A DNA stretch of 64,000 nt from Pseudomonadota bacterium (GCA_029558905.1 JAKQCX010000034.1:34244-98243), one strand, 5' to 3'. Shown: positions 9,087 through 18,055, counted from the stretch's first letter. Translations and numbers: made by a program. The notes: generated by a model from the letters alone, not told the origin.

Positions 9087-9509
9087 TCAGGAAGGCGCGG
9101 CGGCCTGGGTCACGAAGGTGACACGCGGGAAACCCGCGCGCCGGGCCGCGTCCATGACCCGCACCACGGACTGGTGCGTGGCACGGGCATCGGCGGAGAT
9201 GACCACGACCGGATCCTTCTGGCCACCCGCCGCCGCCCGCAGGGCCTGGACGATGCCCTCCACGCCCACTCCCGCCAGTACCACCTCGTTCACCTCGTAC
9301 TGCCCCTGCTCGCTCACACTCACCGTGATCTGCGCGGGGGTTTCCTTGGCACTGTCGCCCCGGGCTTCGGGCAGATTGATCTGGAGTTCGGAAAAACGCG
9401 CGTAGGTGGTGGTGATCATGAGAAAGATCAGGATCACCAGCAGCACGTCGATGAGGGGGATGAGGTTGATCTCCGGGTCCTCCCGCCGGGCACCACGCTG
9501 AAAATTCAT
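9087..9509 (-). CDS. exbD: ExbD/TolR-type biopolymer transport protein
   Basis: A 140-residue protein with a short cytoplasmic N-terminus, one transmembrane helix (INLIPLIDVLLVILIFLMIT, about 14-33) carrying the conserved proton-path Asp, and a periplasmic domain. It works with the ExbB-like protein next door in a proton-driven energizing complex. A separate tolQR pair lies at 51-52 kb. Its place beside lpxK is the usual exbB-exbD-lpxK arrangement. Confidence 0.92.
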   Translation of the reverse strand: MNFQRGARREDPEINLIPLIDVLLVILIFLMITTTYARFSELQINLPEARGDSAKETPAQITVSVSEQGQYEVNEVVLAGVGVEGIVQALRAAAGGQKDPVVVISADARATHQSVVRVMDAARRAGFPRVTFVTQAAAPS

Positions 9510-9541
9510 GTTAGGGGTCTGTCGAGGAAAGCTGCATGGGC

Positions 9542-10147
9542 TTATTTACGCTCGCCGTGGATGATTTCCACCAGACGCAGGGTCTCCTGCTCCATCTCCA
9601 CCAGGAAGGCGTCCACCCGGCCACGGAAAAAGCGATAGAAGATCAGGCTGGGAATGGCGACGATGAGGCCATAGGCCGTGTTGTACAGGGCCACCGAGAT
9701 GCCATGTGCCAGCAGCGCCGGATTGCCGCCGGCAGGGGACTGGGAGCCGAAGATCTCCACCATGCCCACCACCGTGCCCAGCAGGCCCATCAGCGGGGAC
9801 ACCGCGGCGATGGTGCCCAGCGTGGTGAGATAGCGCTCCAGGTCGTGGGCCACGGCCCGGCCGGACTCCTCCAGCGATTCCTTCATGAGCTCCCGGCTGA
9901 GGCCAAGATGGCGCAGGCCCACGGCAAACACCCGTCCCAGGGGGGAGCCCTCCGCCAGGCCGCGCAGGAGGTCCGGATTGGTGCCATGCCTGCGCAGATG
10001 CTCCAGGGTCTGCTCCAGCAGACCCTGTGGCAGTACCTGCCGGTGGCGTAGGGTGTAGGTGCGTTCAAAGATGATGGCCAGGGCCAGGATGGAGGCGATG
10101 ATCAGCGGCCAGATGGGCCAGCCGGCGGCTTCGATGAGGGCTAACAA
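9542..10147 (-). CDS. exbB: MotA/TolQ/ExbB proton channel family protein
   Basis: A 201-residue inner-membrane protein with three transmembrane segments (about 8-26, 108-130, 148-172). The conserved region LTTLGTIAAVSPLMGLLGTVVGMVEIF is typical of ExbB/TolQ. The frame begins with TTG at 10147 with a weak ribosome site, so the exact start is uncertain. It heads the exbB-exbD-lpxK-ycaR series and is divergent from pcnB. Confidence 0.9.
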   Translation of the reverse strand: MLALIEAAGWPIWPLIIASILALAIIFERTYTLRHRQVLPQGLLEQTLEHLRRHGTNPDLLRGLAEGSPLGRVFAVGLRHLGLSRELMKESLEESGRAVAHDLERYLTTLGTIAAVSPLMGLLGTVVGMVEIFGSQSPAGGNPALLAHGISVALYNTAYGLIVAIPSLIFYRFFRGRVDAFLVEMEQETLRLVEIIHGERK

Positions 10148-10214
10148 TGCCGTGTTCCAGACAGGAAAGCGATTGGCAACTGTAGCCCGGCCCCGGCTGC
10201 CAGGGCAAGCCGGC

Positions 10215-10223
10215 TGCTATACT
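10215..10223 (+). promoter_or_regulatory. Extended -10 promoter element upstream of pcnB
   Basis: TGCTATACT, an extended -10 (TGnTATACT), ends 33 bases before the pcnB ATG at 10257. No good -35 hexamer is seen at the matching distance, which extended -10 promoters can tolerate. Confidence 0.5.
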
Positions 10224-10256
10224 GCCCGCGCCCGTGAATCTCCCCGCCATTCGTCG

Positions 10257-11639
10257 ATGATCCGTCGCCTGATCAACAAGATCCTGGGCAGGCAAGCCCC
10301 GTCCCCCCATGCCGCTCCCCGGGTTCTGCCCCTGGAAGAGCACGGCATCCGCCGCGAGCAGCTGTCGTCCTGTGTCCTCAGGGTCACGCGCGGCCTGAGG
10401 GAGGCGGGCTTCGACGCCTTCGTGGTGGGTGGTGCCGTGCGGGACCTGCTCCTGGGCAGGCCACCCAAGGATTTCGATGTCGCCACCAATGCCACGCCCG
10501 AAGAGATACGCCGTGTGTTCCGCCGCTCCCGCGTCATCGGCCGGCGCTTCCAGATTGTGCATGTCTATTGCGGCCCGGACGTGATCGAGGTCACCACCTT
10601 CCGGGCCTCCACGCCGGGGCCGGAGGCCGCGGATGGCGACGAAGGCGATGCGACCCGCACCATCGCCGACGACGGCATGATCCTGCGCGACAATGTCTTC
10701 GGCAGCCAGGCTGAAGACGCCGCCCGCCGGGACTTCACCGCCAATGCGCTGTATTACCAGCCCGACAGGCAGGAGATCTGGGACTGGCATGGCGGCGTGG
10801 CCGACGCCAGGGCCAGGGTGCTGCGCATGATCGGCAACCCCGCGCAGCGCTTTCGCGAGGACCCGGTGCGCATGTTGCGGGCCGCGCGCCTCGCGGCCAA
10901 GCTGGATTTCCACATCGCACCCACCACCCGCGGACCCATCGCCGAGCTGGCCCCCATGCTGGCGCGCATCCCCAGCGCGCGGCTGTTCGATGAAATGATG
11001 AAACTGCTGCTCTCGGGACATGCCGAGCGCGGCGTGCGCCAGTTGCGCGCCGAGGGCCTGCATCACGGGGTCCTGCCCATGCTGGACGCCATCCTCGACG
11101 ATCCGACACGGCAACCCTTCCTGCACGCCGCCCTGCACGACACGGACGAGCGCGTGCGGCAGGGACATTCCACCTCGCCCGCCTTTACCCTGGCCTGCCT
11201 GCTGTGGTTCGACTACCAGGCGGAGCTGGCCACCAACCTGGCGGCCGGCATGCACGAACAGCCCGCCCGCTCCGGGGCCATGGACACGACCCTGGAACGC
11301 CAGCGCAAGGCCCTTGCCTTCCCGCGTCGCTTCGACGGCCAGATCAAGGAGATCTGGGCCCTACAGAGCCGCTTCCCGCAACGTGGTGGCGGCCGGCCTT
11401 ACCGCCTGCTGGGACATCCGCGCTTCCGCGCCGGATATGACTTCCTCCGCATCCGCGCCCAGGGTGGCGACGCCGAACAGGAACTGGCGGACTGGTGGAC
11501 CCGCTTCCAGGATGCGGGCGAGGCCGAACGCGCCGGCATGCTGATCGCGCCAGTCACCGGAGAAACCCGACGCAAGCGCCGCCGACGCACGCGCCATCGG
11601 CCGGAGGGCGGCGAGACCGCGGAGGTGACGCTTGGCTGA
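10257..11639 (+). CDS. pcnB: Poly(A) polymerase I PcnB
   Basis: A 460-residue nucleotidyltransferase that adds 3' poly(A) tails to RNA. The catalytic head is visible as FVVGGAVRDLLLGRPPKDFDVATNATPEE (here the VGGAVRD and the DFD pair), followed by the RRDFTANAL motif and the RNA-binding domain. A basic, Arg-rich tail follows (KRRRRTRHRPEGG), as is common in bacterial poly(A) polymerases rather than CCA enzymes. The ATG at 10257 starts MIRRLINKILGR; no strong Shine-Dalgarno is visible. It overlaps folK. Confidence 0.93.
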   Translation: MIRRLINKILGRQAPSPHAAPRVLPLEEHGIRREQLSSCVLRVTRGLREAGFDAFVVGGAVRDLLLGRPPKDFDVATNATPEEIRRVFRRSRVIGRRFQIVHVYCGPDVIEVTTFRASTPGPEAADGDEGDATRTIADDGMILRDNVFGSQAEDAARRDFTANALYYQPDRQEIWDWHGGVADARARVLRMIGNPAQRFREDPVRMLRAARLAAKLDFHIAPTTRGPIAELAPMLARIPSARLFDEMMKLLLSGHAERGVRQLRAEGLHHGVLPMLDAILDDPTRQPFLHAALHDTDERVRQGHSTSPAFTLACLLWFDYQAELATNLAAGMHEQPARSGAMDTTLERQRKALAFPRRFDGQIKEIWALQSRFPQRGGGRPYRLLGHPRFRAGYDFLRIRAQGGDAEQELADWWTRFQDAGEAERAGMLIAPVTGETRRKRRRRTRHRPEGGETAEVTLG

Positions 11640-12150
11640 CATCCCGGCCTTCGTGGCCCTGGGCGCCAATCTGGAAGACCCCGTCAACCAGGTGCGCCGG
11701 GCACTGGTGGAGCTGGCGTGCCTGCCACGCACGCGTCTGACCGCCCAGTCCAGCCTCTACCTCTCCAAGCCCGTGGGTCATGCGCGGCAGCCGGACTACG
11801 TCAATGCCGTGGCGGCCCTGCGCACCCGGCTCACGCCACGCGGGCTGCTGGAGCACCTGCTGGAGATCGAGACGCGGCATGGACGCACGCGCGCTTTCAA
11901 GAATGCACCACGCACCCTGGACCTGGACCTGCTGCTCTATGGCGGCCTGGTCATGCACGAGCCGGGCCTCTCCCTGCCCCACCCCCGCATGCGCGAGCGG
12001 GCCTTCGTGCTGTTGCCGCTGGCGGAGCTCGATCCCGACTGCCAGATTCCCGGGCATGGCCCTGTGCATCGATGTCTTGCCCCGCTGGATATCCAGGACC
12101 TGACCCGGCTGCCCGATTCCCGCCAGCAGGCCCCAGCCCTGCCGCTGTAA
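11632..12150 (+). CDS. folK: HPPK, 6-hydroxymethyl-7,8-dihydropterin pyrophosphokinase FolK
   Basis: A 172-residue folate-pathway enzyme that transfers pyrophosphate from ATP to hydroxymethyl-dihydropterin. Family motifs are FVALGANLEDP at the N-terminus, the NAPRTLDLDLLLYG metal/substrate loop and LPHPRMRERAFVLLPL. The start is TTG at 11632 with GGAGG six bases upstream; the preceding in-frame codon region contains a TGA, so there is no earlier start. It overlaps the end of pcnB. Confidence 0.95.
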   Translation: MADIPAFVALGANLEDPVNQVRRALVELACLPRTRLTAQSSLYLSKPVGHARQPDYVNAVAALRTRLTPRGLLEHLLEIETRHGRTRAFKNAPRTLDLDLLLYGGLVMHEPGLSLPHPRMRERAFVLLPLAELDPDCQIPGHGPVHRCLAPLDIQDLTRLPDSRQQAPALPL

Positions 12151-12788
12151 TGCTGGGCCGCTTCCGTCACATCGTCGTGGAGGGTCCCATCGGGGTGGGC
12201 AAGACCAGCCTGGCACGCAGGCTGGCGGCCCTGGCCGAGGCCGAAGCGGTTCTGGAAAACGTCGACGAGAACCCTTTTCTGGGGCGTTTCTACGAGGACC
12301 GCCGTCGCTACGCCCTGCCCACACAGCTGTTCTTCCTGCTGTCCCGTGTGGAACAGACCCGGCGTCTGGCCCAGGGGCAGCTGTTCGTCCCTGCCACGGT
12401 GGCGGACTTCATGCTGGAGAAGGACGCGCTGTTTGCCCGCCTCACCCTGGATGAGGCGGAATTCGAGCTCTATCGCCAGCTGCATGCAGGCCTGCACCCG
12501 CAGACCCGCGCCCCCGATCTGGTGATCTACCTCCAGGCCAGCCCCACGCTGCTGGCCGAGCGCGTGAAAAAACGCGGACGGGCCGCGGAGCGCCATCTCC
12601 AAGACACCTATCTGGCCGAGCTGGCCGCCGCCTACAACAGCTTTTTCTATCATTACGACCAGGCGCCCGTGCTCAGCGTCAACAGCGAGTACCTGAATTT
12701 CGTCGATCGGGACGCGGATTTCGAGCTGCTGGTGCAACGCATCCGCGACATGCGCGGCCCACGCGAGTTCTTCAACATGGGGATCTGA
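12150..12788 (+). CDS. Deoxynucleoside kinase family protein
   Basis: A 212-residue kinase of the dNK/deoxyadenosine-deoxyguanosine kinase family. It has a P-loop VEGPIGVGKTSLARRL, the DENPFLGRFYED substrate region and the Arg-rich lid (ERVKKRGRAAER). The ATG at 12150 overlaps the folK stop (TAATG). Such a gene between folK and panB is a recurrent betaproteobacterial arrangement. Specificity among purine deoxynucleosides cannot be settled from sequence. Confidence 0.88.
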   Translation: MLGRFRHIVVEGPIGVGKTSLARRLAALAEAEAVLENVDENPFLGRFYEDRRRYALPTQLFFLLSRVEQTRRLAQGQLFVPATVADFMLEKDALFARLTLDEAEFELYRQLHAGLHPQTRAPDLVIYLQASPTLLAERVKKRGRAAERHLQDTYLAELAAAYNSFFYHYDQAPVLSVNSEYLNFVDRDADFELLVQRIRDMRGPREFFNMGI

Positions 12789-12790
12789 TC

Positions 12791-13573
12791 GTGTATCTGC
12801 CGCAATTGCTCCAGCGCGTGCAGCAGCGTGAGAGGCTGGTGGCCCTGACCTGCTACGACGCCGGTTTCGCCCGTCTCCTGGTGGATAACGATGTGGACAT
12901 CCTCCTGGTTGGGGACTCCCTGGGCATGGTGATCCAGGGCCACGACACCACCCTGCCGGTGCGCATGGCGCACATGCGCTACCACACCGAGGCCGTGGCC
13001 CGGGGCGCGGCGGGGCGGGCCTTCATCCTGACGGATCTGCCCTTTGGCAGCTACCAGGCCAGTCCCCGCAAGGCCTTTGCCAGCGCCGCCCGGCTCCTGG
13101 CGGCGGGCGCCAACATGGTGAAGCTGGAAGGTGGCGCCATCATGGTGGAAAGCGTGGCATACCTGACGGCCCGCGGCGTGCCCGTATGCGCCCACCTGGG
13201 CCTGCTGCCCCAGTCGGTGAACCAGACCGGTTACCGCTCCCAGGGTCGGGACCCGGCGGTCGCGGCGCGGCTCGTCCGGGATGCCGCCGCGCTGCAAGCC
13301 GCCGGCGCCAGCCTGCTGGTACTGGAGTCCATTCCCGCCATCCTGGCGAAGGAAATCACCGACGGCCTGGACATCCCCACCATCGGCATCGGTGCCGGCC
13401 CCCACTGCGCCGGCCAGGTCCTGGTGTTGCAGGACCTGCTGGGCATGACCGCCAAGCCCCCCCGCTTCGCCCGGGACTTTATGGCCGGCGCCGGCGGCAT
13501 CGGCGAGGCCCTGCGGCGCTACGTCCAGGCCGTGCGTCAAGGCCAGTTTCCAGGTCCGGAACACAGTTTCTGA
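12791..13573 (+). CDS. panB: Ketopantoate hydroxymethyltransferase PanB
   Basis: A 260-residue enzyme that makes ketopantoate from 2-oxoisovalerate, the first committed step of pantothenate synthesis. Family motifs include LTCYDAGFARLL, DILLVGDSLGMV, VKLEGG and the IGIGAGPHCAGQVLV region. The start is GTG at 12791, two bases after the deoxynucleoside kinase stop. It overlaps panC by ATGA. Confidence 0.97.
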   Translation: MYLPQLLQRVQQRERLVALTCYDAGFARLLVDNDVDILLVGDSLGMVIQGHDTTLPVRMAHMRYHTEAVARGAAGRAFILTDLPFGSYQASPRKAFASAARLLAAGANMVKLEGGAIMVESVAYLTARGVPVCAHLGLLPQSVNQTGYRSQGRDPAVAARLVRDAAALQAAGASLLVLESIPAILAKEITDGLDIPTIGIGAGPHCAGQVLVLQDLLGMTAKPPRFARDFMAGAGGIGEALRRYVQAVRQGQFPGPEHSF

Positions 13574-14427
13574 TGCGTCTCCTGCGGCACGTGGCGGACC
13601 TGCGCCTAGCCCTGGCGGCGGCAACGGACACCGCCTTGGTGGCCACCATGGGCAATCTGCATGCCGGCCACCTTTCCCTGGTGGAACTGGCGGGACGCCA
13701 TGGCCGCCCCGTGCTGACCAGCATCTTCGTCAACCCCCTGCAATTCGGTGCGGACGAGGATTTCGACCGCTATCCCCGCAGCCTGGAGGCGGATTGTCGG
13801 CTGCTGCAGGCCGCCGGCTGCGACCTGGTGTTCGCCCCGACGGTGCAGGAGATGTATCCGGAACCCCAGACCTATGCCGTGCTGCCTCCCCTGGCGGACA
13901 CCCTGTGCGGCGCCTTCCGGCCCGGGCACTTCGCCGGCGTGTGCACCGTGGTGCTCAAACTGTTCAACCTGGCGCGGCCCCGCTATGCCGTATTCGGCAA
14001 GAAGGACTACCAGCAGCTCTTTCTCCTCAAGGGCATGGTGCGCCAGTTCAACCTGCCCATCGTCATGCTGGAAGGGGAAACCGGCCGCGAACCGGATGGG
14101 CTGGCCCTGTCCTCCCGCAATGCTTATCTGTCCGCCACACAGCGGGCGCAGGCCCCCCAGCTGCACGCCACCCTGCGGGCCCTGAGACAGCGCCTGCTGG
14201 CAGGTGAACGGGACTATACCCGGCTGGAAACGGAGGCCTCGGAGGCGCTCTCCCGCCAGGGCTGGCGCGTGGACTATGTGGCCCTGCGCAGCCAGCGCAA
14301 CCTGTTGCCGCCGGCCCCGGAGGAAAAAGACCTGGTGGTGCTGGCGGCCGCCCATCTGGGTCGGACCCGTCTGATAGACAACCTGGAGCTCAGCCTGCCC
14401 GTTTGCGGCCGTGCGCCCAGGGTATAA
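13573..14427 (+). CDS. panC: Pantothenate synthetase PanC
   Basis: A 284-residue ligase that joins pantoate and beta-alanine. It belongs to the nucleotidyltransferase fold with the ATP-binding motifs [13 protein letters not shown] (HxGH type) and the second motif [10 protein letters not shown]. The middle part has [14 protein letters not shown]. The ATG at 13573 overlaps the panB stop. Its 3' end contains a TATAAT sequence that probably serves panD. Confidence 0.97.
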   Translation: MRLLRHVADLRLALAAATDTALVATMGNLHAGHLSLVELAGRHGRPVLTSIFVNPLQFGADEDFDRYPRSLEADCRLLQAAGCDLVFAPTVQEMYPEPQTYAVLPPLADTLCGAFRPGHFAGVCTVVLKLFNLARPRYAVFGKKDYQQLFLLKGMVRQFNLPIVMLEGETGREPDGLALSSRNAYLSATQRAQAPQLHATLRALRQRLLAGERDYTRLETEASEALSRQGWRVDYVALRSQRNLLPPAPEEKDLVVLAAAHLGRTRLIDNLELSLPVCGRAPRV

Positions 14428-14428
14428 T
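14423..14428 (+). promoter_or_regulatory. Consensus -10 hexamer for panD
   Basis: A perfect TATAAT overlaps the panC stop, 30 bases before the panD ATG. No convincing -35 is present at 16-18 bases; TTGCGG at 14403 is 14 bases away. It could allow panD to be transcribed apart from panBC. Confidence 0.4.
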
Positions 14429-14458
14429 TTCCACCCTTGCGCGAACGTCCCGCCTGTC

Positions 14459-14839
14459 ATGCAACGCACCCTGTTGAAGTCCAAGCTGCACCGCGTGCGC
14501 GTCACGGCCTCCGAACTGGAGTACGAAGGCTCCTGCGCCATCGACGAACTCCTGCTGGAGGCGGCGGACATCCGCGAGTACGAGCGGATCGACGTCTACA
14601 ACGTCCACAACGGCGAGCGCTTCAGCACCTACGCCATCCGCGGCCAGAAGGGCTCCGGCATGATCTCGGTGAACGGCGCCGCCGCCCGCAAGGCCGCCGT
14701 GGGAGACATCCTCATCATCGCCAGCTTCGCCGTCTACACGGAAATGGAAGCGGCCCAGCATGAACCCAGGCTGGTGTACGTGGACGAACGCAACCGCATC
14801 AAACGCATCGGCGCCAGCATCCCCGCGCAGGCGGCCTAG
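14459..14839 (+). CDS. panD: Aspartate 1-decarboxylase proenzyme PanD
   Basis: A 126-residue pyruvoyl enzyme that makes beta-alanine for PanC. The self-cleavage site is intact: YEGSC with Gly24-Ser25, Ser25 becoming the pyruvoyl group. Lys9 and the [14 protein letters not shown] segment are as in the family. The ATG at 14459 gives the usual length. It completes the panBCD set. Confidence 0.97.
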   Translation: MQRTLLKSKLHRVRVTASELEYEGSCAIDELLLEAADIREYERIDVYNVHNGERFSTYAIRGQKGSGMISVNGAAARKAAVGDILIIASFAVYTEMEAAQHEPRLVYVDERNRIKRIGASIPAQAA

Positions 14840-14983
14840 GCGGACGCCGCACGATACACGGCCTGACATTCCGGGCGCGGTGGGAAATCCCCGCGGATGG
14901 CGTCCTCGCGCCACGTCCGGCCATCCGCGTTTCCCCGCACGGATGCCGAAACACCGCCGGAGTTGCCGCGCGCCGGCCGGACC

Positions 14984-15532
14984 TCAGGCGGGCGGCGCCG
15001 CCAGCCGGCTCCAGTCGAAATGCGGCCCCGGGTCTGTCTTGCGGCCCGGGGCGATGTCCGCGTGGCCCACGATGGCGGCGATGGGATAGGCCCGGCGCAG
15101 TGCGGGCAGCACGATATCGAGGCGTTCGTACTGGGCCGTGGTGAACGGTACTTCGTCCGTGCCTTCCAGTTCGATGCCCACGGAAAAGTCATTGCACCGT
15201 TCCCGTCCCCGCCATTGCGACGCCCCCGCGTGCCAGGCACGCAGACCGCAGGGCACGAACTGGATCAACTCGCCGTCGCGGCGGATGAAGAAGTGCGCGG
15301 ACACCCGCAACGCGTGGATCTGAGCGTAATAGGGATGGGCACGCGCATCCAGGCGGTTGCAGAACAGATCTTCCACGCCGGGGCCGCCAAATTCCCCCGG
15401 CGGCAGGCTGATGTTGTGCAGGACCACCAGGCACACACGCTCCCCCTGCGGGCGGGCATCGCAATTGGGCGACGGGATGCGGCGTGCCCCGGCCAGCCAA
15501 CCCTGCGCATCCAGCTCGGGACCGGGACTCAT
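14984..15532 (-). CDS. ampD: 1,6-anhydro-N-acetylmuramyl-L-alanine amidase AmpD
   Basis: A 182-residue cytoplasmic zinc amidase for peptidoglycan recycling. It has an N-acetylmuramoyl-L-alanine amidase fold with the first zinc His in VVLHNISLPP, SAHFFIRRDGELIQFVP in the middle and HADIAPGRKTDPGPHFDW at the C-terminus with the remaining ligands. The ATG at 15532 overlaps the upstream thioredoxin-like gene (ATGA). It converges on panD across a 144-bp gap in which no terminator hairpin was seen. Confidence 0.95.
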   Translation of the reverse strand: MSPGPELDAQGWLAGARRIPSPNCDARPQGERVCLVVLHNISLPPGEFGGPGVEDLFCNRLDARAHPYYAQIHALRVSAHFFIRRDGELIQFVPCGLRAWHAGASQWRGRERCNDFSVGIELEGTDEVPFTTAQYERLDIVLPALRRAYPIAAIVGHADIAPGRKTDPGPHFDWSRLAAPPA

Positions 15533-15867
15533 GGTTCCTCCTGCGGAGGCGATGACAAGGCGCGGTCGATGGCCCGGGCCAGGCTGGCGGCATCGATTTC
15601 GCAGGTCAGGCGGGCGTGAAAATGCCCGTCCCGGTACAGCAGCAGCTCCGGCAGGTGGAAGATGTCATGCGCCCGGGCCAGGGCCGGACTCAGCTGCACA
15701 TCCACCTTGAACAGGCCCACCCCCGGCGGCGCCGCCCCGGGCAGACGCCTCTCCGCCACCCGGCAGGCCCCACAGCCCGGGCTGCCGAACAACACCAGCG
15801 CGGTGCCGCCCACCTCCCGCAAGCGGTGGTGGTAGCGGAATTCATCCAGGGGTTCCCAGGCGGCCAT
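15529..15867 (-). CDS. Thioredoxin-fold protein with CGAC motif
   Basis: About 112 residues with a thioredoxin-like strand-helix: ALVLFGSPGCGACRVAERRL, in which CGAC replaces CGPC, and a LPELLLYRDGHFHARL stretch with the cis-Pro. It is probably a soluble oxidoreductase or a redox-sensing relative. The ATG at 15867 lacks a close Shine-Dalgarno; an ATG at 15894 is preceded immediately by GGGAGG but with too short a spacing. The gene is translationally coupled to ampD. No signal peptide is seen. Confidence 0.7.
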   Translation of the reverse strand: MAAWEPLDEFRYHHRLREVGGTALVLFGSPGCGACRVAERRLPGAAPPGVGLFKVDVQLSPALARAHDIFHLPELLLYRDGHFHARLTCEIDAASLARAIDRALSSPPQEEP

Positions 15868-15971
15868 GGCCACATGGTAGCCCAGCCCGGGCATCCCTCC
15901 CGCGCGACGCGCGCCGCCTGCAAGGGCGCGCGGGTCAGGTCCCGGACCGGATTGCAGACCGGCGGCCGGCC

Positions 15972-15998
15972 TCAATCTTTCGCGCGCCAGGCCGATAT
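15972..15998 (+). promoter_or_regulatory. Sigma-28 (FliA)-type promoter upstream of the PAS-MCP pair
   Basis: TCAA at 15972-15975 and GCCGATAT at 15991-15998 are separated by exactly 15 bases. This matches the flagellar sigma-28 pattern TMAA-N15-GCCGATAA with one terminal mismatch. The predicted transcription start is about 40 bases before the PAS gene ATG. Confidence 0.75.
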
Positions 15999-16045
15999 GC
16001 GCGTCACCCGTTTCGTCACGCCCCGGAACCCAGGAAAGGCCGCGC

Positions 16046-16567
16046 ATGAAAAACCCAAACATCACGCCCACCTCGGTGGAAAGACCGATGCGGGAAAACG
16101 ACTTCATCGTCTCCAAGACGGACGCCAAGGGGCGCATCACCTACGGCAACCAGATTTTTATCGAGTTCTCCGGCTACACCGAAAAGGAGCTGCTGGGCAG
16201 CCAGCAGAACATCATACGCCATCCGCACATGCCCCGGGGCCTGTTCAAGCTGCTCTGGGACACCATCCAGGCCAGGGAGGAATGCAACCTCTATGTCAAG
16301 AACATGGCCAAGGACGGCAGCTACTACTGGACCTTCGCCAACATCACGCCGGATATCGGCCCGACGGGCGAGCTGAATGGCTACACCTCGGTACGGCGCA
16401 AGCCACGTGCCGAGGCCATCCAATCCCTGACCGAGACCTATCGCCGCATGCTGGAGATCGAGCAGCAGGTCGGCCCCAGGGATGCCTGCGCCGCTTCCCT
16501 GAAATACCTGACCGATCTGCTCGCCGAAAAAAAGGTGGGCTACGAAGAATACATCCTCACCCTTTGA
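16046..16567 (+). CDS. Aer-type PAS domain protein
   Basis: A 173-residue soluble protein. Residues ~15-120 form a PAS domain very like that of the E. coli aerotaxis receptor Aer: FSGYTEKELLG, IIRHPHMPRGLFKLLW, VKNMAKDGSYYWTFANI and GYTSVRRKPR. The conserved Trp of the YYW segment, linked to FAD binding in Aer, is kept; the Asp of Aer's RHPDMP is His here. No transmembrane helix or signalling domain is present. The following gene supplies those, suggesting a split redox/aerotaxis receptor. A sigma-28-type promoter lies upstream. Confidence 0.88.
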   Translation: MKNPNITPTSVERPMRENDFIVSKTDAKGRITYGNQIFIEFSGYTEKELLGSQQNIIRHPHMPRGLFKLLWDTIQAREECNLYVKNMAKDGSYYWTFANITPDIGPTGELNGYTSVRRKPRAEAIQSLTETYRRMLEIEQQVGPRDACAASLKYLTDLLAEKKVGYEEYILTL

Positions 16568-16576
16568 GGCCCCGTC

Positions 16577-18055
16577 ATGCCCAATCAGACCTTGCGCCAG
16601 CGTTACACCCTCCTTGCCGTGGCCTTCTACGCCCTGCTGACCGCGGGCCTCGTGGCCCAGCTGACGATGCATGGCCTCGAATGGCTGCCCCTGGGCCTGC
16701 TGCTCGCCGGCCTGGCCGTGGCCGTCCTGCTGCAGATCAAATCCCGCCAGTGGCTGGCGCCCCTGGGGCCGCTGGGGGATGCTCTGCGGGAAGTCAGCGC
16801 CGGGCGTTTCCACCAGCGCATCACGCACATCCCCGACGGCACGGAACTCGGCCGTCTGTGCTGGCATCTGAACGACATGCTGGATCAGCTGGAAGCCTTC
16901 AACCGGGAGCAGGCCACCAGTTTCCGCCACCACCTCGATGGCCGGTTCTACCGGAAAACCCTGCCCACCGGCCTGCATGGCGAGTTCCTCAAGGGGCTGG
17001 AAAGCCACAACGTGTTGCTGAAAAACATCGTGACCGCCACCCGGCAGCAACGCAAAATCCAGATGCTGTCCCGGATACAGGGCCTGAGCAGCGCCAATCT
17101 GCTCGGCAACCTGGCTTCCAGCCAGCAGGACCTGGCGCACATCAACGACCAGATGAAGATCGTGGCGGCCGAGGCCACGCGCACCAGCGACGATGCGCAG
17201 GCCAGCCAGGCCACGGTGTCCACGGTGGTGCAGAGCCTGACGGACATCGCCGGACGCATCGACCATGCCTGCGCGGCCATCACCCAACTCAATGCCCATG
17301 GGGTGGAGATCCAGCAGGCGGTAAGCCTGATCAACGGCATCGCCGACCAGACCAATCTGCTGGCCCTGAACGCCGCCATCGAGGCGGCCCGGGCCGGCGA
17401 GGCCGGCCGCGGATTCGCCGTGGTGGCCGACGAGGTGCGCAAGCTGGCGGAAGACACCAAGAGCGCCTCGGTCTCCATCGGCCGGGTCATGGAAAACCTG
17501 ATGCGCGAGGCGGAGGCCATGCTGCAGGATTCGATCGCCATGCGTGACATGGCCAACGGCTCCCAGGCCGTGGTGGGCGAGGTCGCCGACCGCTTCGACC
17601 AGTTCGCGGCCTCGGCCGGAAACACCCTGGCCAAGACCCACCGCGCCCTGGATACCAGCTTTGCCTCCCTCGTCAAGGTGGATCACGTCATCTACAAGCA
17701 ACGCGCCTACATGGCCCTGGTCTCGGACGGCGACGAGCAGCATGTCCATGCCGTAGGCGTGAACGACCACGACTGCCGCCTGGGCAAGTGGTATTACACG
17801 GGAGACGGCAAGGAACGCTTCGGCAAGCTCGCGTCCTATCGCGCCATGGAGTCCCCGCACCATACCGTGCACCACGCCGCACAGGCCATGCTGGCGCTGC
17901 TGCGCCAGGAATGGGACAAGGACCCGGACCTGCAGCAGGCCATTTTTGCCAGGCTGGAGGCCATGGAGCAGGCCAGTCAGCAAGTCATGGACATCATCGG
18001 CATGATGGTGGTGGAGAAGCATGGCGAAGCGGCCGCCGTGGCCGCCACCGGCTGA
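16577..18055 (+). CDS. Methyl-accepting chemotaxis protein with C-terminal CZB zinc domain
   Basis: A 492-residue receptor. Two transmembrane helices (about 10-28 and 35-53) are separated by only a few residues, so there is no periplasmic sensor. A linker and signalling domain follow; the hairpin tip is [37 protein letters not shown]. The C-terminal ~130 residues form a chemoreceptor zinc-binding (CZB) domain: KVDHVIYKQ, then CRLGKWYY and two downstream His (SPHHTVH). The ATG at 16577 is nine bases after the PAS gene, indicating one transcript. It probably receives its signal from the PAS protein; zinc or hypochlorite sensing through CZB is inferred from the family. Confidence 0.92.
   Translation: MPNQTLRQRYTLLAVAFYALLTAGLVAQLTMHGLEWLPLGLLLAGLAVAVLLQIKSRQWLAPLGPLGDALREVSAGRFHQRITHIPDGTELGRLCWHLNDMLDQLEAFNREQATSFRHHLDGRFYRKTLPTGLHGEFLKGLESHNVLLKNIVTATRQQRKIQMLSRIQGLSSANLLGNLASSQQDLAHINDQMKIVAAEATRTSDDAQASQATVSTVVQSLTDIAGRIDHACAAITQLNAHGVEIQQAVSLINGIADQTNLLALNAAIEAARAGEAGRGFAVVADEVRKLAEDTKSASVSIGRVMENLMREAEAMLQDSIAMRDMANGSQAVVGEVADRFDQFAASAGNTLAKTHRALDTSFASLVKVDHVIYKQRAYMALVSDGDEQHVHAVGVNDHDCRLGKWYYTGDGKERFGKLASYRAMESPHHTVHHAAQAMLALLRQEWDKDPDLQQAIFARLEAMEQASQQVMDIIGMMVVEKHGEAAAVAATG

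Noticed and set aside
16347..16360. Minus-strand GCCGATAT inside the PAS gene
   Set aside because: No TCAA/TAAA at the required 15-base distance and no gene start downstream on that strand.
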